A DNA stretch of 64,000 nucleotides from Hyphomonas oceanitis SCH89 (GCF_000685295.1 NZ_ARYL01000009.1:51301-115300), one strand, 5' to 3'. Counted from the first letter of the stretch, positions 1 through 9,894 are shown. Numbers and translations are program-made. The notes: generated from the letters alone by a model not told the origin.

Positions 1-62
1 GCAGGTTACGGAACTGTCACCCCCTTCTTCCGTTGCCTCAATAGCAACCCAAGGAGGAGAGG

Positions 63-551
63 ATGGAAAGCCAAGGCTCACATTACTGGAAATTCGCGGC
101 CATGATCGCGACCTCGACGGTCGTCATGTTCGGGCTCATGTACCTCAATACTTATGCTCTGGATCATGTCTGGTTCAGCGAAACCCGGCTCTACATGGCC
201 TTTGTCATGGGCGCATCAATGGCAGTGGTCATGCTCGGCTTCATGCTGAACATGTACAAGAACACCAAGGTCAACATCGCCATTTTCGCCGGCAGTGTGG
301 CGGTCTTTGCGCTGTCGCTGTGGCTCGTGCGCAGTCAGGAAACCGTGGATGACGTCGCCTGGATGAAGGCCATGATCCCGCACCACTCCATCGCAATCCT
401 GACCAGCGAGCGCGCTCACATACGTGATCCCCGCGTTCGGGAACTCGCGGACGGCATCATCGAGACACAACGGAAAGAGATTGGGGAAATGGAAGCCCTG
501 ATCGCCGATATCGACAAGAATGGCGTTCAGGCACAGGGCAGCCCGGACTGA
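63..551 (+). CDS. DUF305 family membrane protein
   Basis: A 162-residue protein with three hydrophobic segments (about residues 10-33, 43-62 and 70-89) followed by a soluble tail containing WMKAMIPHHSIAI. The Met/His-His pattern and the helix after it are typical of DUF305 proteins, which are often found near metal-handling genes; a biochemical role is not established. The start is supported by a strong Shine-Dalgarno sequence AAGGAGGA at 51-58. The gene faces trxA convergently with only 23 bp between stop codons. No metal-resistance neighbour is visible here, so a copper link would be speculation. Family call is good, function unknown. Confidence 0.85.
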   Translation: MESQGSHYWKFAAMIATSTVVMFGLMYLNTYALDHVWFSETRLYMAFVMGASMAVVMLGFMLNMYKNTKVNIAIFAGSVAVFALSLWLVRSQETVDDVAWMKAMIPHHSIAILTSERAHIRDPRVRELADGIIETQRKEIGEMEALIADIDKNGVQAQGSPD

Positions 552-574
552 AAGCCCGGGCGCGCCAGCGTCAA

Positions 575-895
575 CTAGACGCTCTGCTTGATCCAGTCAG
601 CGATGGCTTGCTTGCTCATCGCGCCAAGATGGGTTGCAGCAACCTTGCCATCCTTGAACACCATCAGGGTCGGCATGCCGCGCACGCCATATTTCGACGC
701 GACCATCGGGTTTTCGTCGACATTGATCTTGGCGACTTTCACCTTGTCAGCCATCTCTTCCGAGACAGCCTCGAGATGAGGTGACATCTGCTTACAAGGG
801 CCACACCATTCAGCCCAGAAGTCGACAACGACCGGAAGCTCGGAATTGGCGATCACGGAGTCGAATTCGTCGTCCGTTACATTCACTGCAGCCAT
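575..895 (-). CDS. trxA: Thioredoxin TrxA
   Basis: A cytoplasmic thiol-disulfide reductant of 106 residues, the normal thioredoxin length, with the active site WAEWCGPCK and the cis-proline loop RGMPTLMVF. The frame is open further upstream, but the methionine beginning MAAVNVTDD is chosen because GGAGCC lies just before it and thioredoxin similarity begins there. It is the last gene of the leftward tsaE-to-trxA cluster, 55 bp after addA. Thioredoxin reduces ribonucleotide reductase and oxidised proteins. Identification is secure. Confidence 0.96.
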   Translation of the reverse strand: MAAVNVTDDEFDSVIANSELPVVVDFWAEWCGPCKQMSPHLEAVSEEMADKVKVAKINVDENPMVASKYGVRGMPTLMVFKDGKVAATHLGAMSKQAIADWIKQSV

Positions 896-950
896 GATTG
901 GCTCCTTTATGCTTGTTTCTTGCTTGATACATAGGGACTCATCAGCGAAG

Positions 951-3900
951 TCAAACCTCGCTCTGCGCACGCTTTAGTGACTCTAACAGGTCTGCCTCAG
1001 GCAGCACCATCAGTTTCGGCCCGTCCGTCCAGCACAGCGCCGCCACCACATCGCGGCCCGGATAAGCCTTCCTCAGCACCGCCCAATAGGCCCCCATCTG
1101 CGCCCGATACGTGTCTGCCACACCCGCAGCCGTTGCCGGCGCCGGCTGATCCGTCTTGAAGTCGATGATCAGCACCCGCTCCGGCGTCACCACCAGCCGG
1201 TCCACCCGGCCATTGATCACGGTGCCATCCGGTAGCTCCGGCGCCGTGCCGATCACCGCCGCCTCCGCGCGTCCACCCGGCTGGAAGATCTCCGCCATCG
1301 CCGCGTCATTCATCACGCCCATGGCTGCGCTCAGCATCTCTTCGCGCTGCGCATCATCAAGGTCCGGGTTCCGCCGCAGGAACTCCTGCCCCGCCGTCTC
1401 GCGCTTCGCCTCCGGAATGGCCGGCAAGTATTGAAGCAAGGAGTGGATCAGGCGCCCGCGTCGCATCTGTTCCTCACGGCGCGGCCCGAACGGGGCGAGC
1501 ACCGGCGTGTTGCGCGCCAGCAGGCTTGTCGGGGCGCTCAGCTTCCGGGCAGGCCCGTCAGCAGGCGGTTTTCGCAAGGCCCAGTCCGGGAATGGTCCGG
1601 GAATGGTCCGGGAATGGTCCGAGACGACCTTCGAAGGCCCCCGGGAGCCATATGTCCGCACCCCTTCAGTACCCTCTGGCGCCAAGCCATCCATCGCGTC
1701 AGCACACAGCGCGTACCAGCTCTTCTTGTGGAAGCCTTCCTTGCCACCGCCATGCCAGTGACCGGCAATAATCAGCCTGTCCTGCGCCCGTGTCAGTGCC
1801 ACGTAAAGCAAGCGACGATGCTCCTCCTCCGCCTTGGCATCTGCAATGGCCCTTACAGCAGCCACGTCTGGCGTATCGGTGTCCTTACGCGGCGACCAGA
1901 CCGGCACACCGTCAATCTCGAACAGGCGCCCAGAGCCCCCGCGCGGCCCTGACGTCGTATCAGGCAACACCACAACCGGCGCCTGCAGGCCCTTGGCCCC
2001 GTGCACCGTCATCACCCGCACTTCCCGCTCCGGCGCCGCCAAATCCCGTTTGATTTCAGTGTCATGCGCCTCCATCGCCGCAAGGAATCTCTGCAGCGAA
2101 GCCGGCTCAGCCGAGTCATGCGCCAGTGCCCGCGCCATCAGCGCCTCGACCGGATCGCGCGCCGGCGTCCCCAGCCGCGCATTGATCTTTTCCCAGCCCG
2201 TCTGCCCATCGGCGCCCGGCTGATCCATCACGGATGACAGGAACTCATACGGCGCCAGATGCGCCCGCTGCAGCAGACTCTGCAGGAAGGCCGCCGCCGC
2301 AACAACATCCGGGTCTTCGCTTTCCTGCACCCGCGTCCACAGCGAGATCTTGCGTCCCCTGCCAGCAGCCAGCGGATAGAGATACCGGTCGTCATCCACC
2401 AGGCCCACAAACGGCCCGCGCAGGATTTCCGCCAGCGTCAGGTCCGCCTCCGGCAGCGTCACGAACCGCAACAGGTTCAGGCAATCCTGCACACCGATAT
2501 GATCCAGCAGCTTCAGCCTGTCCGCGCCCGCCACGGGCAGGCCGGCCGCCTTGAGGGCGGAAATCATCGCATCGAACAATCCGCCCGTGCGGCCCCTCAC
2601 CAGCACAAGAATGTCCTGCGGCTCCACGGGGCGGCGCACCCAGTCACGCCCCTCTTCCACCCAGACTGTCTCGCGCCGATCAATCATGCCCTTGATCTCA
2701 GCGGCCAGGTGTTTCGCCAACTGCGCCTTGGGCGAGGCCTCGCGCATCGCGTTGACCGGCCGGTCCCAGGCATCTTCCGGCACATCCTCGGCTGGCGGAT
2801 CCAACGGCCAGAGTTCAACACAGCCTGGCTGGCTTGCCCGGCGTGCCGTATGTTTCACAAGGTCCGCCACCATCGGCGCGTCAGGCGCATGCGCGCCCTC
2901 AATCGGCGGCGCCGTGTTCCAGACCTGGTCGACAAATTCCAGAACCTGCGGCGACGAGCGGAACGACATGTCCATCGAGCCAAGCAGCATGTCCGTCGAC
3001 AGAAGCGTGAATTCCTGCGCCTTCTGGCGAAACTTCGACGGGTCGGCACCCTGGAAGGAATAAATCGACTGTTTCTCGTCACCGACCACAAACAGGGTTC
3101 GCGGGTCCTGCAGGCGCTCTGCGCCCATCCCGGAGAAGAATTCCGCCGTCAGCGCGCTGATCAGCTCCCATTGCGGCGGGCTCGTATCCTGCGCTTCGTC
3201 CAGCAGCACGTGGCTGAGGCCGCCATCCAGCTTGTAGAGCACCCAGTCCGACATACCCGTCTGCGTGAGCAGAAGGCGCGTCTTGTGGATCAGGTCGTCG
3301 AAGTCGAGCGCTGCCCGCGCCGCCTTTTCCCGCTGGTAGGCCAGCAGCGCAGGCACGCCCACCCGGAACAAGGCAGACGTCCGCTCGAACGCCCGCGCGC
3401 GGGCAAGCGCCTCGGCCAGTTCGCGAACCCGCGCGGTTTCGCTGCCCTCGCCATCCTTCATCTGGAAGAGATCACCAATCAGGGGCGTCTGCTTGGCCGT
3501 TGGCGCCGTGTAGGGATTGGACTTGCGGAAATCCCCTGTGCCAGTCGTGAAGATGCCGAGATAGGTATCCCAGCGCGCAACAGGGCCAACGGCTTCCATC
3601 ACGGCAACCAGGGCGTCTGCCGTTTTCACGTCCGTCGCAGCGCCGCCCTGAAGCGCGCCTATGACCGCGCGCAGGTCAGCCACCGGCAGCCCCTCGCCCA
3701 TTGCCAGTTCGAGCATCTCGTCCGCGCTCGCCTCCGGCGCATTGAGGCTTTCGCGCAGAACAAAATCCATCGCGTCGAAATCAAAGTCATGCGTCTCGGC
3801 AAAATCGAGCACGACACCGCCCGACCAGCGCAGCGTATCCAGCGCCGCCATCGCGCCTTCATGTCCGCCTTCCAACGCGAGAAGGTCCAGCAACTCCGGC

Positions 3901-4478
3901 GCATTATCCTGCGCTTGCAGCACAGCCTGCGCCCGCGCGGCATTCCACAGCGCCGCCGCCTCATCTTCCTCGATCTCCGCAAAGCCCGGCAGCACGCCAG
4001 CCTCCAGCGGGAACCGCCGTAGGATACGCGAACAGAAGGCGTGGATCGTCTCGATACGAAGGCCACCGGGCGACTCAAGCGCGCGCGCAAACAGGGCACG
4101 GGCGGCTTTAAGGTCATCCGGCTTGTAGGCCTTCTCAGGCCGGCCTTCGAGCTTTGCGAGTTCAGCGCGGAGTTTGTCATCCGCCATCACCGACCAGCGG
4201 CCCAGCGTCTTGAACAGGCGCGACAGCATCTCGCTCGCCGCCGCCTTGGTGTAGGTGATGCACAGGATGGAATCCGGCGCCGCGCCCGGCCGACCGTCTT
4301 CACGGCGCAGCAAAAGGCGCGCGACGCGGTCGATCAGAACCTTGGTCTTGCCGCTGCCGGCATTGGCAGACACGAAAGCCGGGATGGCCGGATTGGCGAC
4401 AGCCGCCTGCACGCCGATCGCCTCCAGAAAGGCCGGCGCCTCATTGCTCTCGCGGACGGGGGCAAAAGGATCAGCCAT
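951..4478 (-). CDS. addA: Double-strand break repair helicase-nuclease AddA
   Basis: A 1175-residue UvrD-like helicase with a C-terminal nuclease, the functional counterpart of RecB. Visible motifs: Walker A ANAGSGKTKVL (residues 38-48), DEAQD box VLLDEAQDTSPPQWE, motif III region VVGDEKQSIYSFQGADP, motif V VMTVHGAKGLQAP, motif VI LLYVALTRAQDRL, and the PD-(D/E)XK signature VIIDFKTDQPA near the C-terminus. With AddB it resects broken ends for RecA loading. Its start overlaps the end of addB by 8 bp, which implies translational coupling. Residues about 953-964 are encoded by three perfect copies of an 11-bp repeat (listed separately). The start at MADPFAP is preferred to an upstream in-frame methionine lying inside addB. 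Confidence 0.95.
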   Translation of the reverse strand: MADPFAPVRESNEAPAFLEAIGVQAAVANPAIPAFVSANAGSGKTKVLIDRVARLLLRREDGRPGAAPDSILCITYTKAAASEMLSRLFKTLGRWSVMADDKLRAELAKLEGRPEKAYKPDDLKAARALFARALESPGGLRIETIHAFCSRILRRFPLEAGVLPGFAEIEEDEAAALWNAARAQAVLQAQDNAPELLDLLALEGGHEGAMAALDTLRWSGGVVLDFAETHDFDFDAMDFVLRESLNAPEASADEMLELAMGEGLPVADLRAVIGALQGGAATDVKTADALVAVMEAVGPVARWDTYLGIFTTGTGDFRKSNPYTAPTAKQTPLIGDLFQMKDGEGSETARVRELAEALARARAFERTSALFRVGVPALLAYQREKAARAALDFDDLIHKTRLLLTQTGMSDWVLYKLDGGLSHVLLDEAQDTSPPQWELISALTAEFFSGMGAERLQDPRTLFVVGDEKQSIYSFQGADPSKFRQKAQEFTLLSTDMLLGSMDMSFRSSPQVLEFVDQVWNTAPPIEGAHAPDAPMVADLVKHTARRASQPGCVELWPLDPPAEDVPEDAWDRPVNAMREASPKAQLAKHLAAEIKGMIDRRETVWVEEGRDWVRRPVEPQDILVLVRGRTGGLFDAMISALKAAGLPVAGADRLKLLDHIGVQDCLNLLRFVTLPEADLTLAEILRGPFVGLVDDDRYLYPLAAGRGRKISLWTRVQESEDPDVVAAAAFLQSLLQRAHLAPYEFLSSVMDQPGADGQTGWEKINARLGTPARDPVEALMARALAHDSAEPASLQRFLAAMEAHDTEIKRDLAAPEREVRVMTVHGAKGLQAPVVVLPDTTSGPRGGSGRLFEIDGVPVWSPRKDTDTPDVAAVRAIADAKAEEEHRRLLYVALTRAQDRLIIAGHWHGGGKEGFHKKSWYALCADAMDGLAPEGTEGVRTYGSRGPSKVVSDHSRTIPGPFPDWALRKPPADGPARKLSAPTSLLARNTPVLAPFGPRREEQMRRGRLIHSLLQYLPAIPEAKRETAGQEFLRRNPDLDDAQREEMLSAAMGVMNDAAMAEIFQPGGRAEAAVIGTAPELPDGTVINGRVDRLVVTPERVLIIDFKTDQPAPATAAGVADTYRAQMGAYWAVLRKAYPGRDVVAALCWTDGPKLMVLPEADLLESLKRAQSEV
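1586..1618. repeat. Three perfect 11-bp tandem repeats inside addA
   Basis: The unit CCGGGAATGGT occurs three times head to tail at 1586-1596, 1597-1607 and 1608-1618. It lies within the addA coding sequence, whose reading frame passes through the three copies in three different phases, giving peptides SDHSR, TIPG and PFPD. Three units (33 bp) keep the frame; gain or loss of one would break addA before the nuclease domain. Confidence 0.95.
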
Positions 4479-7400
4479 TGTCGCCCTCCCCGTCTTCCGT
4501 GTCGCCCGCCCATTCCGCGCGGCGCGCGAGGCGGTTGAAGCCATTGTCATACTTCACGAATTTCACGCGGGGGGCCGACAGGAAATTTGTATCCGGCTGG
4601 CGATAATTTGCGATCAGGCGCTTCATGCCCTCTTCCGCCTTGTCGGCCAGCTCTCCCGGCGTGGCGGTCAGCGCCCGCGACGCACCGACGACCCGCGCAT
4701 CCGGTTTCGCCTTGAACGCCACATATTCCAGCGCACTCACTGTAGCCGCGTCGATGCCTTTATAGGCTCCCGCGCGGGCGAGGAGTGCCTGAAGCGGCAT
4801 CTGCTGGCTCAGCTCGGTCGCAATCTCTTTGTCCGATGGCGGACTACCGGTCTTGAAGTCGACGATAACGAGATCGCCTGTCGCGGTCCGCTCGATCCTG
4901 TCTGCCGTGGCCGAAAGCGTGAAGGGATAGCCCGCGATGTCGAAATTCAGTTCACCTTTGACCTCAAGCTTCGGCTTCGTCCCGCCTGTATCGCGCGTCG
5001 CGCGCCAGTTCAGATACCAGTCGACAGTCTTCTGCCAGACAGCGCGGCGGGCCACCCAGTCTTCCCTTGGCTCGCCGACGCGGGCGAGTTCCTGCTCAAG
5101 CAGCGTCATCAGGTGTTGCGGCGTCTTGGGTGCGCCGTCTTCTTCGAGCAATTCCAGCGCGTGGTGGATCGCCGTGCCGCGCGGGGCTGGGCCCAGCAGC
5201 GCATTCATCGGATCAATCGTCTCGAGGCCAAGTACATTCTCCGCCCACATCGCATAGGGGTCGCGCTGCAACAGGTCGATACGTGTGACTGACAGGCGCT
5301 TGGGCCAACCCTCCGGGTGCCGCGTCGGCTTCGGCTCGACAGGAAAGTCCTTTGGCAGACTGCCCGTGCCGCGATCCTGCATTGCCGCGACCCATTCCAG
5401 CGGATGCCCGCCAACGGGCGCAAGCGCCTCCGCAGCCTTGTCGTCCAGCGCACCCTCGGCCAGCGTCTTCAGGCGCCACACCCAGCGCGAGGCCACCGCG
5501 GGCGCATCATCGCGCCGCGCCGCATGCAGCATCACCACACTCGGCGCACAGGCGAGCTGGGCAAAGTCATGCGCCGAGAGACCCAGCCGGTCTTCCGGAT
5601 CGTTCAAGCCCAGTTCCTGCCGGAAACGACGCGGCAGGAAAGCATCTGGCGCCGGGCGGTGTGGCCAGACATCCTCGTTGAGTCCTGCAAGAATGACGCG
5701 GCTTGCAGATTGCAGACGGGCTTCAAGCGGCCCCCAGATAGACAGCCGAGAATGCTCGACAATCCCGGCACTTATTGTCATCTGCGCGCTCTGGGCATGG
5801 ATCAGGTCGACCAGCGCATAGGGCGCCATCGGGCCGAGTTGCCCGGAGAGCTCGCTGATGCTTTCTAGCAGCTTGGTCGCCCCGCGGCCATCCTCACCGG
5901 CCCACGGCAACGGCGCTTCGCTGATGCGTCCCGCGAGCGCCGCTATCCGCTCAGCGCCCTGCGTTCCATCCACCAGCGTTTCGACAGACAGGTCTGCATC
6001 CGTTTCCTCAAATACGGCGATCAGTCGATCAACCAGCGCGATGGCCGCGTCCTGATGCTCCCGCTTGAAGCTCGCATAAGGCTCGATCTCGCCGCGCGTA
6101 TCGATGCTGTCGCGCAGACCTGCCAGATCTCGCCAGCGACGCGGACCGCGCAGGAAATACCGTTCCAGCACGGCCAGCCCCTCGCGATCCTTCACGAAGC
6201 CATGTTTCAGCGCCGCGGTCAGCGCCACCGGCTCGGACGGATCAATCGCCCAGCTGGCGCAAAGCCCGATCAGGCTGCCCGCAGGCGTTCGCCCAAGCGG
6301 CACACCCGCAGAAGGCGGCACATCCACGCCCCAGCGCTTGAGCAAGGCGGACACACGCCGCGCCAGCCCGGCATCCGGTGTCACCAGTGCGGCCGTTTCT
6401 TTTGGCGTTTCCAGCGTCTCACGCATCAGCAGCGCGGCGGCTTCCGCCTCCGCTGCTTCATCCGGTGCCTCGATCACCGTCAGGCCAGACAGCGCATCGA
6501 CTGCAAAGCCTTCAACTGTCGAGCCCGTCGCTTTCGCCAGCACTTTTAGTGTCGCTCGCCAGTCAGCCGTCGCATCAGCCGGCGCAAGGGCTTCGTGGAT
6601 CAGCCGTCGGCGGGCCGTACTCGTGTCCTGCTCTTTAATACCCGGCCAACCGGCGACATCGGCAGGTGCCACGGCGAGATGATCCAGCGCATCAATCAGG
6701 GAATTCTGCGGATGGCTTACTGATTGCCGGATCGCATTCCACGCCTCTTCGTCCGCATCCATGTCGAGCCCCGGCAGGACGATCAGTCCCTTGGGCAGCA
6801 TCAGCGCGGCTTTCATCAGCACACGGCCAGCAGGCGTGGCGCCGGTAGAGCCCGCAATGATGACCGGCGCAGATGGCGGGTTCGCCAACCAGTCTGCGGC
6901 CAGTGCCTCCGCCGCCGCGAGGCGCCGCGCAAACGGGTCCATCGCATTATTGTCATTCAACCATTCCGGCCAGGCCGCCGTGATGATCTTCAGGAATGCA
7001 ACCGACCGATGCCAGTGCGCTGCGAGGTCTGACTCGCCGACCAGCGTATCAAGCTTCGACCAGTCCGCGCCCGCACTGAGCGCCGCCTGATCGAGCAGCC
7101 GGGAGAGTTCCCGCGCCGCCGCCAGTGCCGAGGCAGGTGGCAGGTCGACGCGATATTCCGCTTCGTAAAACTTGCGCACCAGCGCCGCCAACGCGCCAAG
7201 CCGCCGGGCGGGCGACAGTGCGGGCGGCAGGCCGACCAGCGCCGTCTCCGCATTCGGCGGCGCCTCTTCGCTTTCAAGGTCGCCCAGCGTGCGCACATCC
7301 GGCGGCAGGATCGATTTTTCTCCCGCCGCATCGTACAGCGCAAGGATCAGCGCCCGCGATGATCGGCTGTTCGGCACGTAGATGATCGCATCGCTGAGCG

Positions 7401-7530
7401 CGTCGGGTTGCTCACTCAGGTGCGTTTCTCTGGCTAAAGCTGTCGCCAGCGCCCGCAGGAAATCGGCCCCCGGCGGAATGGACCAGACTTTCGGGCGCCC
7501 GGCCCCGAAGATCTGCGCCTCATTCGCCAT
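4471..7530 (-). CDS. addB: Double-strand break repair protein AddB
   Basis: A 1019-residue partner of AddA, alphaproteobacterial form. The N-terminal part resembles an inactivated helicase. The C-terminal nuclease shows VIVDFKTGSPP followed by the conserved QMPLQALL helix of the PD-(D/E)XK fold. The protein is translationally coupled at both ends: its start overlaps the murU-like gene by 11 bp and its stop overlaps the addA start by 8 bp. The start MANEAQIFG is preferred over an in-frame ATG 24 bp upstream because the latter lies deeper in the previous gene. No iron-sulfur cysteine cluster of the Bacillus AddB type was noticed. Confidence 0.93.
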   Translation of the reverse strand: MANEAQIFGAGRPKVWSIPPGADFLRALATALARETHLSEQPDALSDAIIYVPNSRSSRALILALYDAAGEKSILPPDVRTLGDLESEEAPPNAETALVGLPPALSPARRLGALAALVRKFYEAEYRVDLPPASALAAARELSRLLDQAALSAGADWSKLDTLVGESDLAAHWHRSVAFLKIITAAWPEWLNDNNAMDPFARRLAAAEALAADWLANPPSAPVIIAGSTGATPAGRVLMKAALMLPKGLIVLPGLDMDADEEAWNAIRQSVSHPQNSLIDALDHLAVAPADVAGWPGIKEQDTSTARRRLIHEALAPADATADWRATLKVLAKATGSTVEGFAVDALSGLTVIEAPDEAAEAEAAALLMRETLETPKETAALVTPDAGLARRVSALLKRWGVDVPPSAGVPLGRTPAGSLIGLCASWAIDPSEPVALTAALKHGFVKDREGLAVLERYFLRGPRRWRDLAGLRDSIDTRGEIEPYASFKREHQDAAIALVDRLIAVFEETDADLSVETLVDGTQGAERIAALAGRISEAPLPWAGEDGRGATKLLESISELSGQLGPMAPYALVDLIHAQSAQMTISAGIVEHSRLSIWGPLEARLQSASRVILAGLNEDVWPHRPAPDAFLPRRFRQELGLNDPEDRLGLSAHDFAQLACAPSVVMLHAARRDDAPAVASRWVWRLKTLAEGALDDKAAEALAPVGGHPLEWVAAMQDRGTGSLPKDFPVEPKPTRHPEGWPKRLSVTRIDLLQRDPYAMWAENVLGLETIDPMNALLGPAPRGTAIHHALELLEEDGAPKTPQHLMTLLEQELARVGEPREDWVARRAVWQKTVDWYLNWRATRDTGGTKPKLEVKGELNFDIAGYPFTLSATADRIERTATGDLVIVDFKTGSPPSDKEIATELSQQMPLQALLARAGAYKGIDAATVSALEYVAFKAKPDARVVGASRALTATPGELADKAEEGMKRLIANYRQPDTNFLSAPRVKFVKYDNGFNRLARRAEWAGDTEDGEGDNG

Positions 7531-8245
7531 GGCAACGCAGCCACATTTCGGCATCCTTCAGCGCGCCGGGATCGCCCACATGCAGCCAGAACCGGTCGAG
7601 CGGCCAGCCCATCAGGCGCCCTTCGGCGATCAGCCTGTCCCACACACGCAAGGCCGAGAAGCGCTCAACGGGGGTGTTATCGTAGAGCTGCGGCCGAATG
7701 ATCCGCGCGCCCGCATAGGCCCACGGCGCAGACACCGCATCGCCCCGGCGCACCATGCGGCGGTCCTCGCCGAGGAAGAAATCCCCCGCTCCGTCGAAGC
7801 CAAGACTTTGCCCCGTGTCGGCCACCATCAGCAGCGCGTCGGCCTTGTCGGGCTCAAAAGCCTCGGCCATCGCCCGCAGGGGCACATCGGATTCCGGCGC
7901 CCAAAAGGCATCCGTGTTGATTACAAAGATCGGATCATCGCCCAGTAGCGGCCGCGCCTTGGCCAGCGCACCGCCCGTCTCGAGTACTTCGCCGCGCTCA
8001 TCCGAGATCACAACTTCCAGATCGGTCCGCCCGGCAAGATGCGCTTCCAGCTGGTCCGCCAGGTAGTGCACATTGACCACCACGCGCTTCACGCCAGCTG
8101 CGGCCAGCGGGTCCAGCATCCGGTCGATCAAACGCTTGCCGCACACCTCGATCAGCGGTTTCGGCGTGCCATCCGTCAGCGGCCGCATCCGCGTACCGAG
8201 GCCGGCCGCCAGCACCATGGCCGTATGGGGAACCGGAACGCTCAT
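7520..8245 (-). CDS. murU: Nucleotidyltransferase, MurU-like (MurNAc-1-phosphate uridylyltransferase)
   Basis: A 241-residue sugar-1-phosphate nucleotidyltransferase with the N-terminal signature AMVLAAGLGTRMRPLTDGTPKPL (shown here only to mark the GxGxRxxPxTxxxPKP pattern), and metal/sugar-binding stretches NTDAFW and WAYAGARII. In alphaproteobacteria and pseudomonads this enzyme acts after AmgK in peptidoglycan recycling, turning MurNAc-1-phosphate into UDP-MurNAc and bypassing the fosfomycin target MurA. The ATGA overlap with the kinase gene upstream (8242-8245) supports the same pathway. Specificity rests on context; a glucose- or mannose-1-phosphate enzyme is the alternative. Confidence 0.85.
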   Translation of the reverse strand: MSVPVPHTAMVLAAGLGTRMRPLTDGTPKPLIEVCGKRLIDRMLDPLAAAGVKRVVVNVHYLADQLEAHLAGRTDLEVVISDERGEVLETGGALAKARPLLGDDPIFVINTDAFWAPESDVPLRAMAEAFEPDKADALLMVADTGQSLGFDGAGDFFLGEDRRMVRRGDAVSAPWAYAGARIIRPQLYDNTPVERFSALRVWDRLIAEGRLMGWPLDRFWLHVGDPGALKDAEMWLRCHGE

Positions 8246-9336
8246 GGCTTTGCCTCAAATACGAACGGCGTCGTCTCGCGCACGAACGCCGCCATACCCT
8301 CCAGTGCAGGATGGGACAGGTTGCGCGCAAGGATCGACAACTGGCGCGGCTGGAACAGCCCATAACGTGGCTTGCCGTCCCGGATCATCAGTCGCGCGAA
8401 AATGCCCGCAATGCGCAACGCGTTGAGCGCGCCGATCACAGCCAGCCGCTCGTCGAACGCGGCGCGGTCTTTGCCAGTCGTGTTCACGTAATGGCTGATT
8501 GCAGCCTCCGCCGCTTCCGGCGAAACGGCACGGCGCGCGTCCTGCGTCAGCATGGAAATATCCCAGGCATCCCAGCCTTTCACCGCGTCCTGGAAGTCGA
8601 GCAGGCCAATCTGGCCGCCTTCCAGCCAGAGCAGGTTCTCGGCATGGAAATCGCGCAGGGTCAGTCCGCGCGGGAAGGCCATGGCCTGCTGGATCAGCGC
8701 ATCGCGCTCGGCTTCCCAGCGCGCCCGCAGCTTGCCCTCAAGCGCGGCGCCACCCGCCTGTACCGGCAGCCAGTCAGCATACAGGTCCGCATTCGTTGCC
8801 AGTGCGAGCCGGTCAAATTCCAGGATCGGCCAGACCTCGCTGCCGACTTCCAGATGCACCGGCACAGGAAGCGCGTCGATCTTGGTCAGCACATCGGCGG
8901 CTGCCACATAGGCTGCGGTTTCATCAACCAGTCCGCGCTCGATCTGGCGCGCAATTTCCCGGCCATCGCCAAAATCCTCGATCAGCGCGAGCCCGGCCGC
9001 CGTATCATGCGCCATTATCTGCGGCGGCCGCAGCCCATGCTCGGCCAGAAAGCCCGCCAGCAGCACGAAGGCATCAACGCGCGAGGCGGCAAGACGCGTC
9101 TGCGCGTTCCACCCCATCTGATTCCGGACGGCCTCATCGGCGTCGGGCGGGCAGGGGTCCGCCTCGATCCGGGGTGCATCCATCAGCAGAGCCCGCGCGG
9201 CATCTGGCCGCACCAGCCTTATGTAGCGGCGTGTGGAGGCATCCTGTCCAAGCGGAATACGTGTCGCGTCGCCCCACCCGGCCTTGGCCAGGAAGGTGTC
9301 GATCTGCGCTGTCCGGTGGCTAGAATCGAAATCCAT
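8242..9336 (-). CDS. amgK: Anomeric MurNAc/GlcNAc kinase AmgK-like phosphotransferase
   Basis: A 364-residue protein of the aminoglycoside phosphotransferase fold. The catalytic loop reads LRDFHAENLLW and the metal site LLDFQDAVKGWDAWD, the usual pattern for AmgK. Expected reaction: phosphorylation of MurNAc or GlcNAc at the anomeric carbon for cell-wall recycling. The start at MDFDSSHRTA overlaps the end of tsaE by 17 bp, and the stop overlaps the murU start in an ATGA. The tsaE-amgK-murU order is widespread in Alphaproteobacteria. Substrate is inferred from family and neighbours. Confidence 0.87.
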   Translation of the reverse strand: MDFDSSHRTAQIDTFLAKAGWGDATRIPLGQDASTRRYIRLVRPDAARALLMDAPRIEADPCPPDADEAVRNQMGWNAQTRLAASRVDAFVLLAGFLAEHGLRPPQIMAHDTAAGLALIEDFGDGREIARQIERGLVDETAAYVAAADVLTKIDALPVPVHLEVGSEVWPILEFDRLALATNADLYADWLPVQAGGAALEGKLRARWEAERDALIQQAMAFPRGLTLRDFHAENLLWLEGGQIGLLDFQDAVKGWDAWDISMLTQDARRAVSPEAAEAAISHYVNTTGKDRAAFDERLAVIGALNALRIAGIFARLMIRDGKPRYGLFQPRQLSILARNLSHPALEGMAAFVRETTPFVFEAKP

Positions 9337-9775
9337 CCAGCCGCTTCTGCCAGTCTTCGCCCACCGGTTCCAGCCTCGCGCGGCGCTGCTCCCCAACCAT
9401 TTCAAGAGTCAGGTCCAGCCGCACTGTCGGCAAATAGCGCCCGGCGCGCTCCGGCCACTCAATCAGCGCCACACCGTCTTGCGTCTCGTCCCACCCCAGT
9501 TCCATCACCTCATCCGGCGTGTTCATGCGGTACAAGTCGAAGTGCCATATGGGGAATTCCGGCCCCTCATAAGACTGGACGAGGGTGTAGGTCGGGCTCG
9601 GAACCTCTTCATCGGTGCCGCACAGGGACTGCACAAGGCCGCGCGTCAGCGTGGTCTTGCCAGCCCCCAGATCGCCATGCAGGGCGACCACATCGCCCAC
9701 ACGCAGGAGGGTTGCGAGATGCGCGCCAAGGGTCCGCGTGGCGGCATCATCTGCCAGGTCAAACGTCAATTGCAT
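9320..9775 (-). CDS. tsaE: tRNA threonylcarbamoyladenosine biosynthesis ATPase TsaE
   Basis: A 151-residue P-loop ATPase with Walker A GDLGAGKTTLTRGL and the family motifs PSPTYTLVQ and HFDLYR. TsaE works with TsaB and TsaD to make t6A37 in ANN-decoding tRNAs. The start MQLTFDLADD is taken because homology begins there; the frame continues 14 codons upstream without a convincing ribosome site. It is the first gene of the leftward cluster; a 167-bp gap separates it from the divergent ferredoxin reductase, so both promoters must lie in 9776-9942. Confidence 0.94.
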   Translation of the reverse strand: MQLTFDLADDAATRTLGAHLATLLRVGDVVALHGDLGAGKTTLTRGLVQSLCGTDEEVPSPTYTLVQSYEGPEFPIWHFDLYRMNTPDEVMELGWDETQDGVALIEWPERAGRYLPTVRLDLTLEMVGEQRRARLEPVGEDWQKRLDGFRF

Positions 9776-9894
9776 GCTGCGCAATATAGCCACTCCTGCC
9801 GTCCCGGCTACGCGCAATTCCCTGTGCGATCAGACAGGGTTCTTGACACCGACGCCTCCGGCTGGAACTCCAGTGCCATAAGGGATTGCAAAAA

